A stretch of 64,000 nucleotides of DNA from Ilex aquifolium. Lineage: Eukaryota > Streptophyta > Magnoliopsida > Aquifoliales > Aquifoliaceae. Under the pieces are notes generated by a model. The model was not told the origin of the DNA and made no database searches. It was given only the letters and a program-made list of their open reading frames with translations. Every line of letters begins with the position of its first letter. Position 1 is the stretch's first letter. Position numbers and translations under genes: made by a program. Where the stretch lies: positions 1,928,501-1,992,500 of the forward strand of contig OX637393.1 of the NCBI GenBank assembly GCA_951799425.1, in the 5' to 3' direction. This document shows, one piece after another, positions 11,019 to 22,145 of this stretch.

Positions 11019-11420
11019 CTCAGATGAAGAAGAAGATGGAGTTACAGAAATGTTTTTATTCCTATGAACGCTTCAAGAAATTATAAAATTATCATCATTT
11101 ATTAAAACTAAGATTGAGTAGTAGTCTTTTCATTAAAAAAAAAAAAACTCAGACAGGAAAGAAGAAAGAGAAAGATTAATGCATGGAGTTACAGAATTGT
11201 TTTTATCTCTATGAATCCTTTAAGAGCTTATAAAATCATCATCATTTTATTAAAACTAAGATTGAAATTATAGTAAATTCATAAAAAATAAAAAAAAATC
11301 AGATGACAAAGAAGATGGAGTTGCATAATTGTTTTTATCCCTATGAACCCTTCAAGAGATTATAAAATCATCATCATTTATTAAAACTAAGGTTGAGATT
11401 ATAGTAAACTTATATTTAAA
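11019..11420. repeat. Tandem repeat, three copies of about 130-140 bp
   Basis: Three successive units carry GATGGAGTTACAGAAT-like sequence, then TTTTTATCCCTATGAAC, then ATCATCATTTATTAAAACTA. They begin near 11020, 11148 and 11300. Divergence between copies is moderate. They adjoin the left arm of the fold-back element. Confidence 0.8.
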
Positions 11421-11439
11421 AAAAATAAATAAATACACT

Positions 11440-13405
11440 GTTTTAGTTAACATTACACTTTTTTTGGTTAAGAGTACCACTTTTTTGGTTAATATTATCA
11501 TTCTTTTGATTAAGATTAACACTTTTTTGGTTAAAGTACACTGTTGGATAGGAGTACCATTTTTTTAGTTAAGATTACCACTTTTTTTGTTAACATTACT
11601 ACTTTTTTTTGTTAAGAGTATCACTTTTTTTTTGTAAGAGTATCATTTTTTTGGTTAAAATTATCACTTTTGTGGTTAAGAGTATCACTTTTTTTGTTAA
11701 CATTATAACTTTTTTGGTTAACATTACCACTCTTTTGGTTAAGATTACACTTTTTTTGGTTAACATTACCACTGATTAGGTTAACATTACCACTCTTTTG
11801 GTTAAGATTACACTTTTTTTTTGTTAAGAGTACTATTTTTTTGGTTAACATTACCATTCTTTTGATTAAGATTACCACTTTGTTGGTTAAGATTACACTG
11901 TTGGGGTAAGAGTACCATTTTTTCGGTTAACAATACCATTTTTTTTGTTAATATTATCATTTTTTTGGTTAAGAGTATCACTTTTATGGTTAAAATTACC
12001 ACTTTTTTGGTTAACCTTACAACTTTTTTGGTTAATATTATTATTGATTAGGTTAACATTACCACTCTTTTAATTAAGATTACATCTTTTTAGTTAAGAA
12101 TATCATTTTTTTGGTTAATATTATCATTCTTTTGATTAACATTACCACTTTGTTGGTTAAGATTATACTGTTTGGTAAGAGTACCATTTTTCTAGTTAAC
12201 AATACCATTTTTTTGGTTAAAATTATCACTTTTTTGATTAAGAGTACCACTTTTTGGTTAACATTACAACTTTTTTAGTTAACAATACTATTAATTGTGG
12301 TTAAAAAACAAGAAGTTGATCGCGATATGAACGATCTAACCTGGATCGCTTATGTAGCGATCGAGCATTCACTTAGCGATCAAGTTTGCAAACCAATCTC
12401 GATCGCTTAACCAGCGATCAAGATTTTAGCTTGTCTAATAAATTTCATTTTATACCCCTAAATTATCACATTTTTTCAAATTTTCCCTAATATATTTTTC
12501 AAATTTTTTTTAATTATTTTTTTAATATTTTTCATATTACACCCTCAACTATGTAATTAGTTTCATATTACCCCAAATTTCTTTACCTTTTTTAATTTAA
12601 CACCAAAGGTTTACCAAAATATGATAACTTTGTTATAATTTATTTAGTAGTGAAAAACTTTGTTGTAATAATTTTAACTTAACCCAAAAATATTTATTTG
12701 TTGTAATAATTTATTTGTTAATTACATGTTAATTAAATACTTTTGAGTTAAGTTAAAATTATTACAACAAAGTTTTTCACCACTAAATAAATTATAACAA
12801 AATTATCATATTTGGGTACACCTTTGGTGTTAAATTAAAATAGGTAAAAAAATTTGGGGTAATATGAAACTAATTACATAATTGAGGGTGTAATATGAAA
12901 AATATGAGGGAAAAATTGAAAAAAAATGATAATTTAGTGGTATAAGTGAAATTTATTGGACAAACTAAAATCTTGATCTTGAGCGATGGAGATTAGTCCA
13001 GGGATCAAAATTGGTTTGCAAACTTGATCGCGCTACATAAGTGATCCAATAAAAAAGTGATACTCTTAACCAAAAAAGTCATACTTTTAACTAAAAAAGT
13101 GGTACTGTTAACTAAAAAAGTGGTAATATTAACCAAAAAAATGGTATTCTTAACTAAAAAAGTGGTACTCTTAACCAAAAAAATAGTAATGTTAACAAAA
13201 AAAGTGATACTCTTAATCAAAAAAGTGATTCTCTTAATCAAAAAAGTGGTACTCTTAACCAAAAAAGTGATACTCTTAACAAAAAAAGTGATACTCTTAA
13301 CCAAAAAAGTGGTACTTTTAATCAAAAAAATGGTAATCTTACCCAAAAAAATGATAATGTTAATAAAAAAAGTGGTACTCTTACATCAACAGTGTAATCT
13401 TAACC
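11440..13405. mobile_element. Fold-back element with minisatellite arms
   Basis: The left arm (11440-12300) is a tandem minisatellite of about 20-27-base units (core ACTTTTTTGGTTAA plus GAGTACC or CATTACC). The right arm (13045-13405) is the same minisatellite reverse-complemented (AACCAAAAAAGTGGTACTC). Inside these, unique sequence is also inverted: 12310-12440, with several GCGATCGAG/CGATCGCT words, pairs with 12940-13050, and 12540-12690 pairs with 12740-12900. The axis is near 12700-12740. The whole folds into one very long hairpin of at least 600 paired bases. This is the architecture of fold-back or long-TIR MULE elements. No transposase is present. Short frames here are translations of the repeat and not genes. 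Confidence 0.75.
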
Positions 13406-14251
13406 AATTGAAAGTTAAATATGATAAATAATTATCATTTTTTAAAACTAATTTTAATTTCTATTATCACTTAAAATAGTGGTGAATTTGGATAACCTAA
13501 TCTAACATCCTAATATTTTTAACTTAATGTAAAATGGTAAATTTAATGTCACTCAATAACCCCAAATATTGTAAATTTTTTTTATATTTTTATTTAGGTT
13601 TAAATAAGATAAATAATTATAATTTTTTAAAACTAATTTTAATTTCTATTATCACTTATTTTTAAAGTGTATAACGGTTTTATTTATTTTTAAAATATAT
13701 ACCAGTTTCACCGGTTATGGATTTTGTGGGATTTGAGAGTGTACATGTGGCGACCTTACATTCATTTTAGATTTTCAGTATCGTACCAATTTTCACCTTT
13801 TCGGTATTGAAGCCAACTTAATCTGACATGTAAATAGGTCTTTGTTTTCTAATAATAATTAAATAAATATTAATCAAAATAGAATGGCATTTATAATTTA
13901 ATACAGCAAATATTCAAGTAAATTTGCCTAAATTGCAATTTGGACTATTTCTTTTTTCAAATAAATAGAAAATAATTGTGTTTTAACTCGGAGAGAATAA
14001 GAATGAGAGATCAATGGATGGTCATCGATGTAAAAGTTTGATGATCCTATTCAGAACGACTATTTAAAAAATTTAGTTTGAAAAATTTAATTATAAAATG
14101 AGAACATTAAATGAAACTTGGAAAACAAACATAACGTACTTTAAAATTGGCATTTATATTTTATTTAATTATTTTTTTAAAATTAAATGATGAAACTTCA
14201 ATTGTAATTTGGTGATATATGAAGGAACTAATAAAACATCAAAATAATTCT
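13406..14251. repeat. Intergenic with an AT-rich direct duplication
   Basis: A 45-base block (GATAAATAATTATCATTTTT, followed by AAAACTAATTTTAATTTCTA) occurs at 13430 and again at 13610, 185 bases apart. The remainder is AT-rich with no gene seen. Confidence 0.6.
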
Positions 14252-14446
14252 AAGGGATAACTCTAGTGGTAATAGAGATAAATATACGTCATGAGTTTGA
14301 ATTTTGGTAATCTCTTGGGGTTAGGTCATGAGATATTTATCACTCATGAATATCCTAATCCCGACATAGATGACCTGTCTTTAACCGAATTGGAAGAGGA
14401 TTAGCCGAGGTGCACGACACCCCTAACAGTTGAACAAAAAAAATTG
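14252..14446 (+). mobile_element. tRNA-derived SINE, copy 1
   Basis: The head resembles a tRNA promoter: TAACTCTAGTGGTAATAG (box A-like) and then GAGTTTGAATTTTGG (box B-like). The body, CTTGGGGTTAGGTCATGAG, then CTCATGAATATCCTAATCCC, recurs in three other places in this window, and it ends in an A-rich tail. TSD not fixed. Confidence 0.7.
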
Positions 14447-14829
14447 TAAAATTAAACTTTTTCAAATTTAAAAAGCCAACTAACTGAATGTAACATAAAT
14501 GAAGTCGAATAACAAATTACTCAAAGTTTAATTCCAAAATGAAACAAGTAGAATCAGGTCAATTTCTAATTATTTTTTATATATAATCTATATATTCTAC
14601 TTAATTTATTCACTCAAATTGAAAAAATTAACAAGTTTGTAAATAAAAAAAATTAAAAATTAAAATCAAATTAGTTTTTGACATTAACAATAGCTAATTT
14701 GATTTTAGTTTTTAATTAATTAGAGTTATAAATTGACCCATGTCGTCTAATCACCATTCTCTCACCTCACTCCACAGACCAACCCACCTCACTAATCTAC
14801 TCCTCCATTCTCTCTCCTCTCCCCCAACA

Positions 14830-15966
14830 ATGTCTTCCCTCTCTCGCCTCTTCCACCGCACCTTCTCCACTGGCTCCACCACTCCAAACCTCATCTCCCC
14901 TTCCAATGACCTCTACAAAGAACGCAACCTCAAACGCCTCGTCCAGAAATTTAAAGCCCACTCCGAATCCGACCGTTTTCGAACCAAAACCGGCATTTAT
15001 GAGTCCACAGTTCGCCGTCTCGCCAACGCCAAACGCTTCAGATGGATCGAAGAAATCCTTGAACACCAAAAGAATTACAAAAAGGACATCTCCAAAGAAG
15101 GCTTCGCGGTCAGACTCATTTCGTTGTATGGAAAGTCGGGCATGTTTGATAATGCGTGTAAAGTGTTCGACGAAATGCCTGAATTGCAATGTGATCGAAC
15201 TGTGAAATCGCTAAATGCACTTTTGGGGGCCTGTGTAAACGCGAGGAAATTCGAAAAGGTTGATGGTTTGTTTAAGGAATTGCCTGGGAAGTTGAAGGTT
15301 AAGCCCGACGCAGTTTCGTATAATACGCTGATCAAGGCATTTTGTGAGATGGGTTCGTTGGATTCCGCATTGACGACGGTTGATGAGATGGAGAAAAATG
15401 GGCTGAACCCGGATTTGATTACGTTTAATACCTTACTTGACGCGTTCTATGTGAATAATAGGTTTTCCGATGGTGAAACATTGTGGGGTCGAATGATGGA
15501 AAAGAATGTTGTTCCGGATATTCTGAGTTATAATGCTAAGTTGGTTGGATTGGTTTCCGCGAAGAAAATGCTGGAAGCAGTTGAGTTATTTAAAAAATTG
15601 GGGACTGAGGGACTAAAAGCTGATGTTTTTAGTTATAATGCATTGATTAAAGGGTATTGTCATGAGGGGGATTTGGAGGAAGCTAAGAGGTGGTATGGAG
15701 AGCTGGTTAAAAGTGGAAGGGCCCCAAATAGGGGAACTTTTGTGACGCTTGTTCCATTTGTTTGTGAGAAGGGTGATTTTAATTGGGCTTTTGAGTTGTG
15801 CAAGGAGATATTCATTGTGAAGTGTCTTGTTGATGTGTCATTGTTGCAAAGCGTGGTAGATTTGTTGGTTAAGGAGTCAAAGATTGAAGAAGCTATGGAG
15901 CTTGTGCAGCTTGGGAAGTCAAATAGTTACTCTCGTTATAAACTAGAAATGCCTTCAGGCAAGTAG
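14830..15966 (+). CDS. P-class pentatricopeptide repeat protein, probably mitochondrial (paralogue)
   Basis: Intronless. The frame opens at 14740 (408 aa), but the in-frame ATG at 14830 gives 378 aa starting MSSLSRLFHRTFS, which aligns with the start of the paralogue at 9602-10795. A TATAAA-like sequence at 14727 lies only 13 bases before the upstream ATG, so I prefer 14830. The N-terminus is rich in Arg/Ser and fits a mitochondrial presequence. About eight P-type PPR motifs follow (SYNTLIKAFCEMGSLD, ITFNTLLDAFYVNNRFSD and others), with no E/DYW domain. Conserved blocks shared with the paralogue (RLISLYGKSGMFD, WYGELVKSG versus WYGKIVEND, ELVQLGKSN) show a duplication; the two copies are inverted with respect to each other, about 4 kb apart. 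Confidence 0.9.
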   Translation: MSSLSRLFHRTFSTGSTTPNLISPSNDLYKERNLKRLVQKFKAHSESDRFRTKTGIYESTVRRLANAKRFRWIEEILEHQKNYKKDISKEGFAVRLISLYGKSGMFDNACKVFDEMPELQCDRTVKSLNALLGACVNARKFEKVDGLFKELPGKLKVKPDAVSYNTLIKAFCEMGSLDSALTTVDEMEKNGLNPDLITFNTLLDAFYVNNRFSDGETLWGRMMEKNVVPDILSYNAKLVGLVSAKKMLEAVELFKKLGTEGLKADVFSYNALIKGYCHEGDLEEAKRWYGELVKSGRAPNRGTFVTLVPFVCEKGDFNWAFELCKEIFIVKCLVDVSLLQSVVDLLVKESKIEEAMELVQLGKSNSYSRYKLEMPSGK

Positions 15967-17914
15967 TGCAACCACTTGTATTTTCTTTCTTTTGCTGAGA
16001 TATTGTAGGTTGGAGGTTTTTGTGCTAGTTTGCAGATGTCATTGCTGTCGATGTTGAATGAATGAATGCTAAAGAAGCAAGGAATTTTATGAGGTCGAGT
16101 TGGAGTGATTTGTTTCTTTTTTTATTACTTTAGAGCCCTCAAATGCCATTAGACAAGCTCTCTAACCGACCTCTCGTTTTTTTATTGCTATTCTGTTGTA
16201 GTCCTTATGGACCACTTATGGGTTAATCCAAATGAATGCTTCTTTTGACAATTGATTATACTGAGTCTATGCTCTTTTGTTATACTATTGTCATTTTTCC
16301 TGAATAAATATATTTCTCAGTAGGAACTAAAACTGATTCCAGGTTGCAATTTTTAAGCATATAGATTGTAGCAGTTCATCTGTTTTAGTACTGGGTTAGT
16401 GTAAATTTAAATTGTTGCAGTTCATTGTTTAACTTAACTTTTGAGATTTTATGTTCTCTGCATCAGGCCACACAACTTTTGAACTATTAGTTTGCATTGT
16501 GCGTGCAGCATTTGCTCATTTTATAATTTGCTGGTGCCAATATTGAATCCTTGGTACCATATTGTTTGCCTTTTCTTAGTGTTATCTTATTGTCCATGTG
16601 GCATCTGGACAATTTTCAAACTTTTAGAGGGCATGGTATTTCCAAACTTTTGAGATGTTTTCATGCTTTCTTCATGAAATAAAAATAAAAGACAAACTCA
16701 TCCTTTCTATTCATCCATCTTATTGGATGGTTCATCTAGTGGTTGTTTAGTTGAATGGCTTCAATGGCAGGAGGAGGATTGAGTACAAACTTCTGAGATG
16801 TTTCCGACTTTCTTCATAGCAAAGTACCTCCTCCTAATTAGTTGTAAATCATAAGGACAGGGCATCTCATAGTTGTTCAGCTGAATGAATTAATGTACTA
16901 GGTGCATTGATGTATAGTATGAGAAAGTAGATATGTTCCAATGATCGATTTTACTGCATATCCGTACTTCTCTTTTGGGATATGAAGTTCTGTAGTGTTG
17001 GGGCTTACAAATCTGTTTCCAGCTGAATTTCCCTGTTTCTTGTATTAGCAGACACGAGTATGCTGGACCCCCTTGAATGATTGTACTCACTGCATTTACA
17101 CACATTTTGTTATATACAATATGTGCAGGGATTGTAGGCACTACAGCCTGTTCTCAATAAGACATGGACAGGTAACTTGGTTAATTTGTTTTCCCATGCT
17201 TCATTATATTTGACAGTGGAACCATACCAGTTCATTGGACACAAATGATTGAGGTCATGGGAACCCGGTGCTTCAAGATCTCATCGATACAAGAGGCATT
17301 CAACACAATCAGTATAAGATGCAAGTTATCAGAAAATTTGATCAATTTATATACCTGACCACGCACATTAGCAGTCGTTTGTTTTGACATTCAACTTAAA
17401 AACCAGGGAAATTCTTATTTCTTTCTAGTGCATATGCTTCTTTGACCCTCTTTGCTTAACAGAAATTTCCCTTTTTCTCCACTAATGATTGTCTTTGGTG
17501 TGCCCAACTTTATCACTAGTCTTAATGCACTAGTGAGGTTGCTCCATTGTGACTTGGTGTCACGAGATCGAGAATACATCGTGCAAAATTTATTCTCAAA
17601 TGTGGTCCTCCAAGAACTTATCTGACAATCCATTTTTTAATAGAAAAGCACCAGATACAAGAAGACCATGGTCTTCCCCCTCATTTTCCAGGAAAAGGAC
17701 TCGGAGATTGTGTGTAAGGTTCCATCTCTCCCCCAAAACAAACCTTCCCAGACACCACCTCCCCTTGTTGAATTATTACTACAAGAATCCAAAATTCCAA
17801 CACATTCGACTTGGAAGTTTGAAATCTTTGGCAAATTTTCAAAGTTCAAAGCATTGATCACCTACCAACCTCTCTTTTAAGTTATTAAAAACCCCCTGCA
17901 CACTTCATTGTCCA
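15967..17914. other. PPR 3' UTR and intergenic region
   Basis: Fairly mixed base composition, less repeat-rich than elsewhere. Frames of about 100 codons or less near 16890-17140 and 17549-17880 overlap on both strands and do not resemble known proteins. Nothing else can be supported. Confidence 0.4.
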
Positions 17915-17920
17915 TATAAA
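17915..17920 (+). promoter_or_regulatory. Probable TATA box of the small membrane protein gene
   Basis: CATATAAAT lies 64-69 bases upstream of the ATG at 17984. It is followed about 30 bases on by CACACTAGCACTCTG, a plausible start region. Confidence 0.55.
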
Positions 17921-17983
17921 TTTAACCCCACACTAGCACTCTGTGAACTACCTCAGATTCCCAATAGCAGCCAAGACTTTCAC

Positions 17984-18349
17984 ATGGCAAGGTTTCTTCT
18001 TCTTTGCCTTGTAGTAGCTGAGCTATCCATTTTTATGGGAAAGACTAATGGCTCCAGAGGTCTAGATCCCGAGCCACAGATGGCTGCCCTTGGTGCTGAC
18101 CGGAAAATGTTCACATTAGTCGAGGTCCCAGTTCCAAGTCCAGCCCCATCTGAAGGTGGGGTGGGCACAGGAATAGGCCAAACTTCCTATACAAGACTGG
18201 TCACGAGGCATCATTCATCCGATAAGTCCATGGCTGGTGGAGATGTCATCCTCGGAGGATTTGCAACTGCTGTGGTAGCTTCCATTTTCTGCTACATCCG
18301 CGTTACAAGAAGAAACCAACATGTCAATGCTGAGACTTTAGATATCTAA
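17984..18349 (+). CDS. Small secreted or type I membrane protein, function unknown
   Basis: Intronless, 121 aa. Residues 1-23 (MARFLLLCLVVAELSIFMG) form a signal peptide. Residues 47-62 are Pro/Ser/Gly-rich (VPVPSPAPSEGG), of the extracellular, possibly O-glycosylated kind. About residues 88-106 (VILGGFATAVVASIFCYIR) form a single transmembrane segment followed by a short basic cytosolic tail. A TATA box, a short leader and the ordered layout support a real gene. I recognise it only as resembling uncharacterised plant transmembrane proteins. The PAPS segment suggests an arabinogalactan-peptide-like wall or plasma-membrane protein, but that is inference. Confidence 0.72.
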   Translation: MARFLLLCLVVAELSIFMGKTNGSRGLDPEPQMAALGADRKMFTLVEVPVPSPAPSEGGVGTGIGQTSYTRLVTRHHSSDKSMAGGDVILGGFATAVVASIFCYIRVTRRNQHVNAETLDI

Positions 18350-19268
18350 CTTCTGGGTTAGATTGTTGGCAATATTTTCTAGAGTTTTTTCAGATCTTCA
18401 GCATTCAGGGTGAAACTCCCCTTTCATGATATACATATACATTGTGATACATATTTTTCATCTAAAAAGAATATGGATGTTTCTGTTGATTAGATCTCCT
18501 TTACTTGTTATGCTTCTGCAAAGTCGTAAATTGATAGTTACTACCTTGTTCAGCAATGTCTCACCATGAACCTGTTTGGAAAAATAAAAGCTTTAAAATT
18601 TCTCATTTAATTTATTTTATATGTTTTAATGGATCACTTTTAATTTAGGATTTAATTGGATTTTTATATGATTTAAATGAATAATTATACTTTGTTTTAA
18701 TTGGCCAAGTGGTGGGGGTTACAACATTCTCAAGCATATATAAAAGAAGCTCATATGATCTAATGGGAGTATGTTTTTGTAGTATGTATTATTTTTTCAT
18801 ATATATTGTAGATATATCTTCTTATTATGTATTTGGGCAATTTCGATTCGAGTCAGGTTTACCCCAATCTTCCAATGGACTTAATTTTTGAGGAGGTGCT
18901 ACTATGAATCTGAGTTGGATCTTAGAGCTGGATATGTCTGTAGTACCTTCACGTGGAGAGGCATAACTGCTTTAGGATAGTGATCACACGCCTCCCAGAT
19001 ATCACATGCTATCTCTTTCTAATTTATTATTGTCTATTTTGTACTGTTCTAATCACATGCGATTGTATCATATTTGGTTTTATATTCTTGTTATTTTATT
19101 ATATTTTTATAATTGAGTATTAATTAATATATTTAAAATCATGCTATTTTCCCCAACAGAACCCACACTCACATTCATCTCATTTCCTGTTCATTGGGAA
19201 GGCTTTGGATAAAGCATTAACAATCTGGTATAGCTGGTTATGGAATCTGCATAATTTCAGTATGATAC
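18350..19268. other. Intergenic, no gene seen
   Basis: Likely 3' UTR of the small membrane protein gene, then AT-rich sequence. No conserved frame. Confidence 0.4.
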
Positions 19269-19864
19269 TTGCATGTGTGAGAATTGCACATCGGATAGAA
19301 AATTAAGTTAAAGTGTTCTAATATACAATGGAGGGGCTCACCACTTATAAGTGTAAAATTTTAGGTGGGTATGTGTTCCTGACATGTATATTGGACCTTA
19401 GATTAATGCGTTCTTTATTCTTTCAACAAATGGTATCAAAGTCGATGACTGATGATTCTGGGTGCACTCTCGAAAAAACGGTATAGCGTACTGGTACCAA
19501 TGATGACTCTAAAACAAAGTGAGGGTTTATTAGTATTGATTCTAGGTGAACTCTCGATAAAGCGACTCATACAGAGAGGTGAAAACTTGGTTTTTGGAAG
19601 AGCGGGTTCTTATGAAAAGTGGTTTGATGGAGTGCTTGTGAAGAGTGGTAGATAAGACTCAAAGGAAAGCTAAGTCCGATGTGCTTCGCATATGAGTGGG
19701 GAATTGTTAGGTATTGCATGTGTGAGAAACTCAACTTAGATAGAAAACTAAGTTAAAGTGTACTAATATACAATGAAGGGGCTCATGCTTAAGCTGTTAG
19801 ATGGGTATGAGTGCAAACAATATATATTGGGCATTGGATCATTGGGTTCTTCAATCCCCTAACA
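19269..19864 (+). mobile_element. TRIM (miniature LTR retrotransposon)
   Basis: Two direct repeats of about 150-160 bp (19269-19428 and 19714-19864) share TTGCATGTGTGAGAA, GATAGAAAA.TAAGTTAAAG, CTAATATACAATG.AGGGGC and an end in AACA. Right after the first repeat, TGGTATCAAAGTCG (19431) is complementary to the 3' end of initiator tRNA-Met, the usual primer-binding site. Just before the second is a purine run (GAGTGGGGAA). GATAC flanks both sides (19264-19268 and 19865-19869), a candidate 5-bp TSD. The second repeat may begin at TGTTAGG (19705). With about 285 bp of internal DNA and no genes it is a TRIM. Confidence 0.75.
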
Positions 19865-21658
19865 GATACCGAATGCTTGAAAGTCATTCAAGCAATAGTT
19901 AGATGTAAGGATGTTAATCGAACCGAACATATCAAGCTTTGGTATATTCAGCTCAGTGTGTGACTTTCAGCCTGGTTTGCAATGGGCTGAACTCGAACTT
20001 GAGGCGAGCTAAACTGTCGAGCTTAGATTTATTTTGAAATTTGAATAAGTCAAAATCAAGTGGAATCCGAACCAAATCCAAGCTATTCGATCGTTTAACA
20101 GCATTAATCAGATGTTAAAAGACTGATTAAATGAAGAAATCGCTTAGAGGTTAATGAAAAGAAAACAGGTGTATTCAAGGAGAAAGAATTCAAAGTGGTA
20201 CTGCCTTGCAGGCAGGGGCAAAATATTTCCAGCATACTGTGCTGTTCAAAGTATCATTATGCTTTAACCAAACCTTTGGACCACCCCTTGGTCTGCTAAA
20301 AGCTTGAAAATAACAAACCTTCGGGCCCATAGTGCTGTTCACAAAGTTAATATCATGAATCAAAGTTGAGATATTGACTATTAACTCGGAGGGTACTGAG
20401 GCGTATCAATCGTAATATCATCAAATTATGTTCGGCGATACTCACAAAATATTTGATAGAAGATAAAATTAAATATGACGAAATATTTAAATCATATTGC
20501 AGTATCACTGGACGATATCATATTAGTAAGATAATAATGACTTGTGGTTGACTTGGAAATTTCAGATGACTCGGTCGAATCGCATTAGAATTTGTGGTTT
20601 ACTCGGGGAATGGGATGGTACCGGAACCCAAAATGCAGAATTTGGATATGATTCGAACGAATTGTATCGCTAACGACTGATACTCTAAACCTACAATGTT
20701 ATTGGAGACTGCAAAATCCACCAGTATCCACACAGAGATCCCAAATGTATTGTCAAAAGTAGTATTGGCCTACGCCAATGACCCAAACCTGTCCCTGCAT
20801 TGGGCATGCCAATGAGTCTGTCTTAACTTAGTCAGGTGTAACCTCAGCTATCCTGTTTTCTACAAAAGGTCTTTGCTGATCAATGTAAATCCAATTCATG
20901 AAGGAGTGTCTGTCTCTCTCCTTGTTTTTTCCTTTCTCTCTCAGTGCCCTCATTGACTTAAGGAATACACTAGACACATCTAGGGCCCTTACAACCCATT
21001 TTCCTAGAGACACCTACGGCGCCCCTCCATCCCAGTTTCCCTGTGTTACAGGCCCACTGTTCTAACTACAGCGTGTTGTCGGAAATCATCCCTTGCAGAA
21101 GCCAATGCTGATTCCCCTTCTCACCTATGAAAATCCAAGTCCACTTTGCTCATAACAACGTACCAAAAAGAAGAATGCGCGAAGTTCATATTCTCCATAT
21201 TCGACTATAAACTAAGTAGTGAGGATGAAAGATCAATTATAATCATCACAGCCAATGTGGATTCACTTAACCAGTATTTTTGTAAGGTTTTCTTAGAAAA
21301 TAGGTGATAAGAGGTGAAGAGTGATCCCACAATTTACTCAATCTTTAGTACAAATGACAAGAATTTAAGATTTCAAACACTTTTATATTTCATTGCAAAA
21401 TCTCAACTGATCAGTTTCCTCTTTTTTTACAACTCTACAAGGATCTAAATAGGAATCTCATCCCACCTGTTGTTTTCAACTTTCAAAGAAAAACCAAAAA
21501 AAACAAAAAACAAAAACAAAAACAGAAACAAAAGAAGACCAAAGCAAAGTAAAATCATGTTAGGATACAGAGAGGAGTTATCTTTTATCTCTGAACTTGA
21601 ATACCCAACCCCTTCCTTCCATTCTCCTCCAACAAAAAACCTGCATGGCATATCAAAT
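19865..21658. other. Intergenic, no gene seen; 3' part may be DUF538 3' UTR
   Basis: No protein family is recognisable. An A-rich stretch (21490-21540, AAAACAAAAA words) lies downstream of the DUF538 stop codon and may be in its 3' UTR. Confidence 0.4.
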
Positions 21659-22061
21659 TCAATTGTCAATTCTTGAAACCCAAAATTCAATATGTTTGGC
21701 CGCTGAGAAAATGAAAGAAAAGAAGAAGAAAAATTTATGTCTTATAGTACTTCCAATAGAAAAACATCACAAAACACATCAATTAATTCTAGTATCTGAA
21801 TAAAGGGTTTTGATGATCAGCGATTCAGGCCCCCAATAGACCATAAGAATGGAAAATCAAATTCCAGCCAATTTCCTAACCTTTCTCAGCAACCAAACGG
21901 AGCTCTCATTTGCACAATCACAAAACGCCAAAACATGAAAATACTGAACCGAATATAACCCAGAAAAAGGATTCAAAGGGACAAACTGAAAATCAATTTG
22001 AATGAAATCAAAACACAGGAACTGAACACAAGACCACAACTATAAAGACCCACATGCAGTG

Positions 22062-22145
<84 letters not shown>

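Noticed and set aside
11440-12300. CRISPR array
   Set aside because: Units are directly adjacent and degenerate, without unique spacers, in a plant genome.
11621-13431. Frames with repeated LTKKV or NQKSGNVN motifs
   Set aside because: They are translations of the minisatellite arms of the fold-back element, open on both strands.
14740-14829. N-terminal 30 residues of the second PPR protein
   Set aside because: The paralogue starts at the equivalent of 14830, and a TATA-like sequence lies immediately before 14740; mentioned as an alternative only.
17549-17880. Overlapping frames of 70-102 codons upstream of the small membrane protein
   Set aside because: Three frames on both strands overlap with no conserved motif; the region is more likely promoter and spacer.
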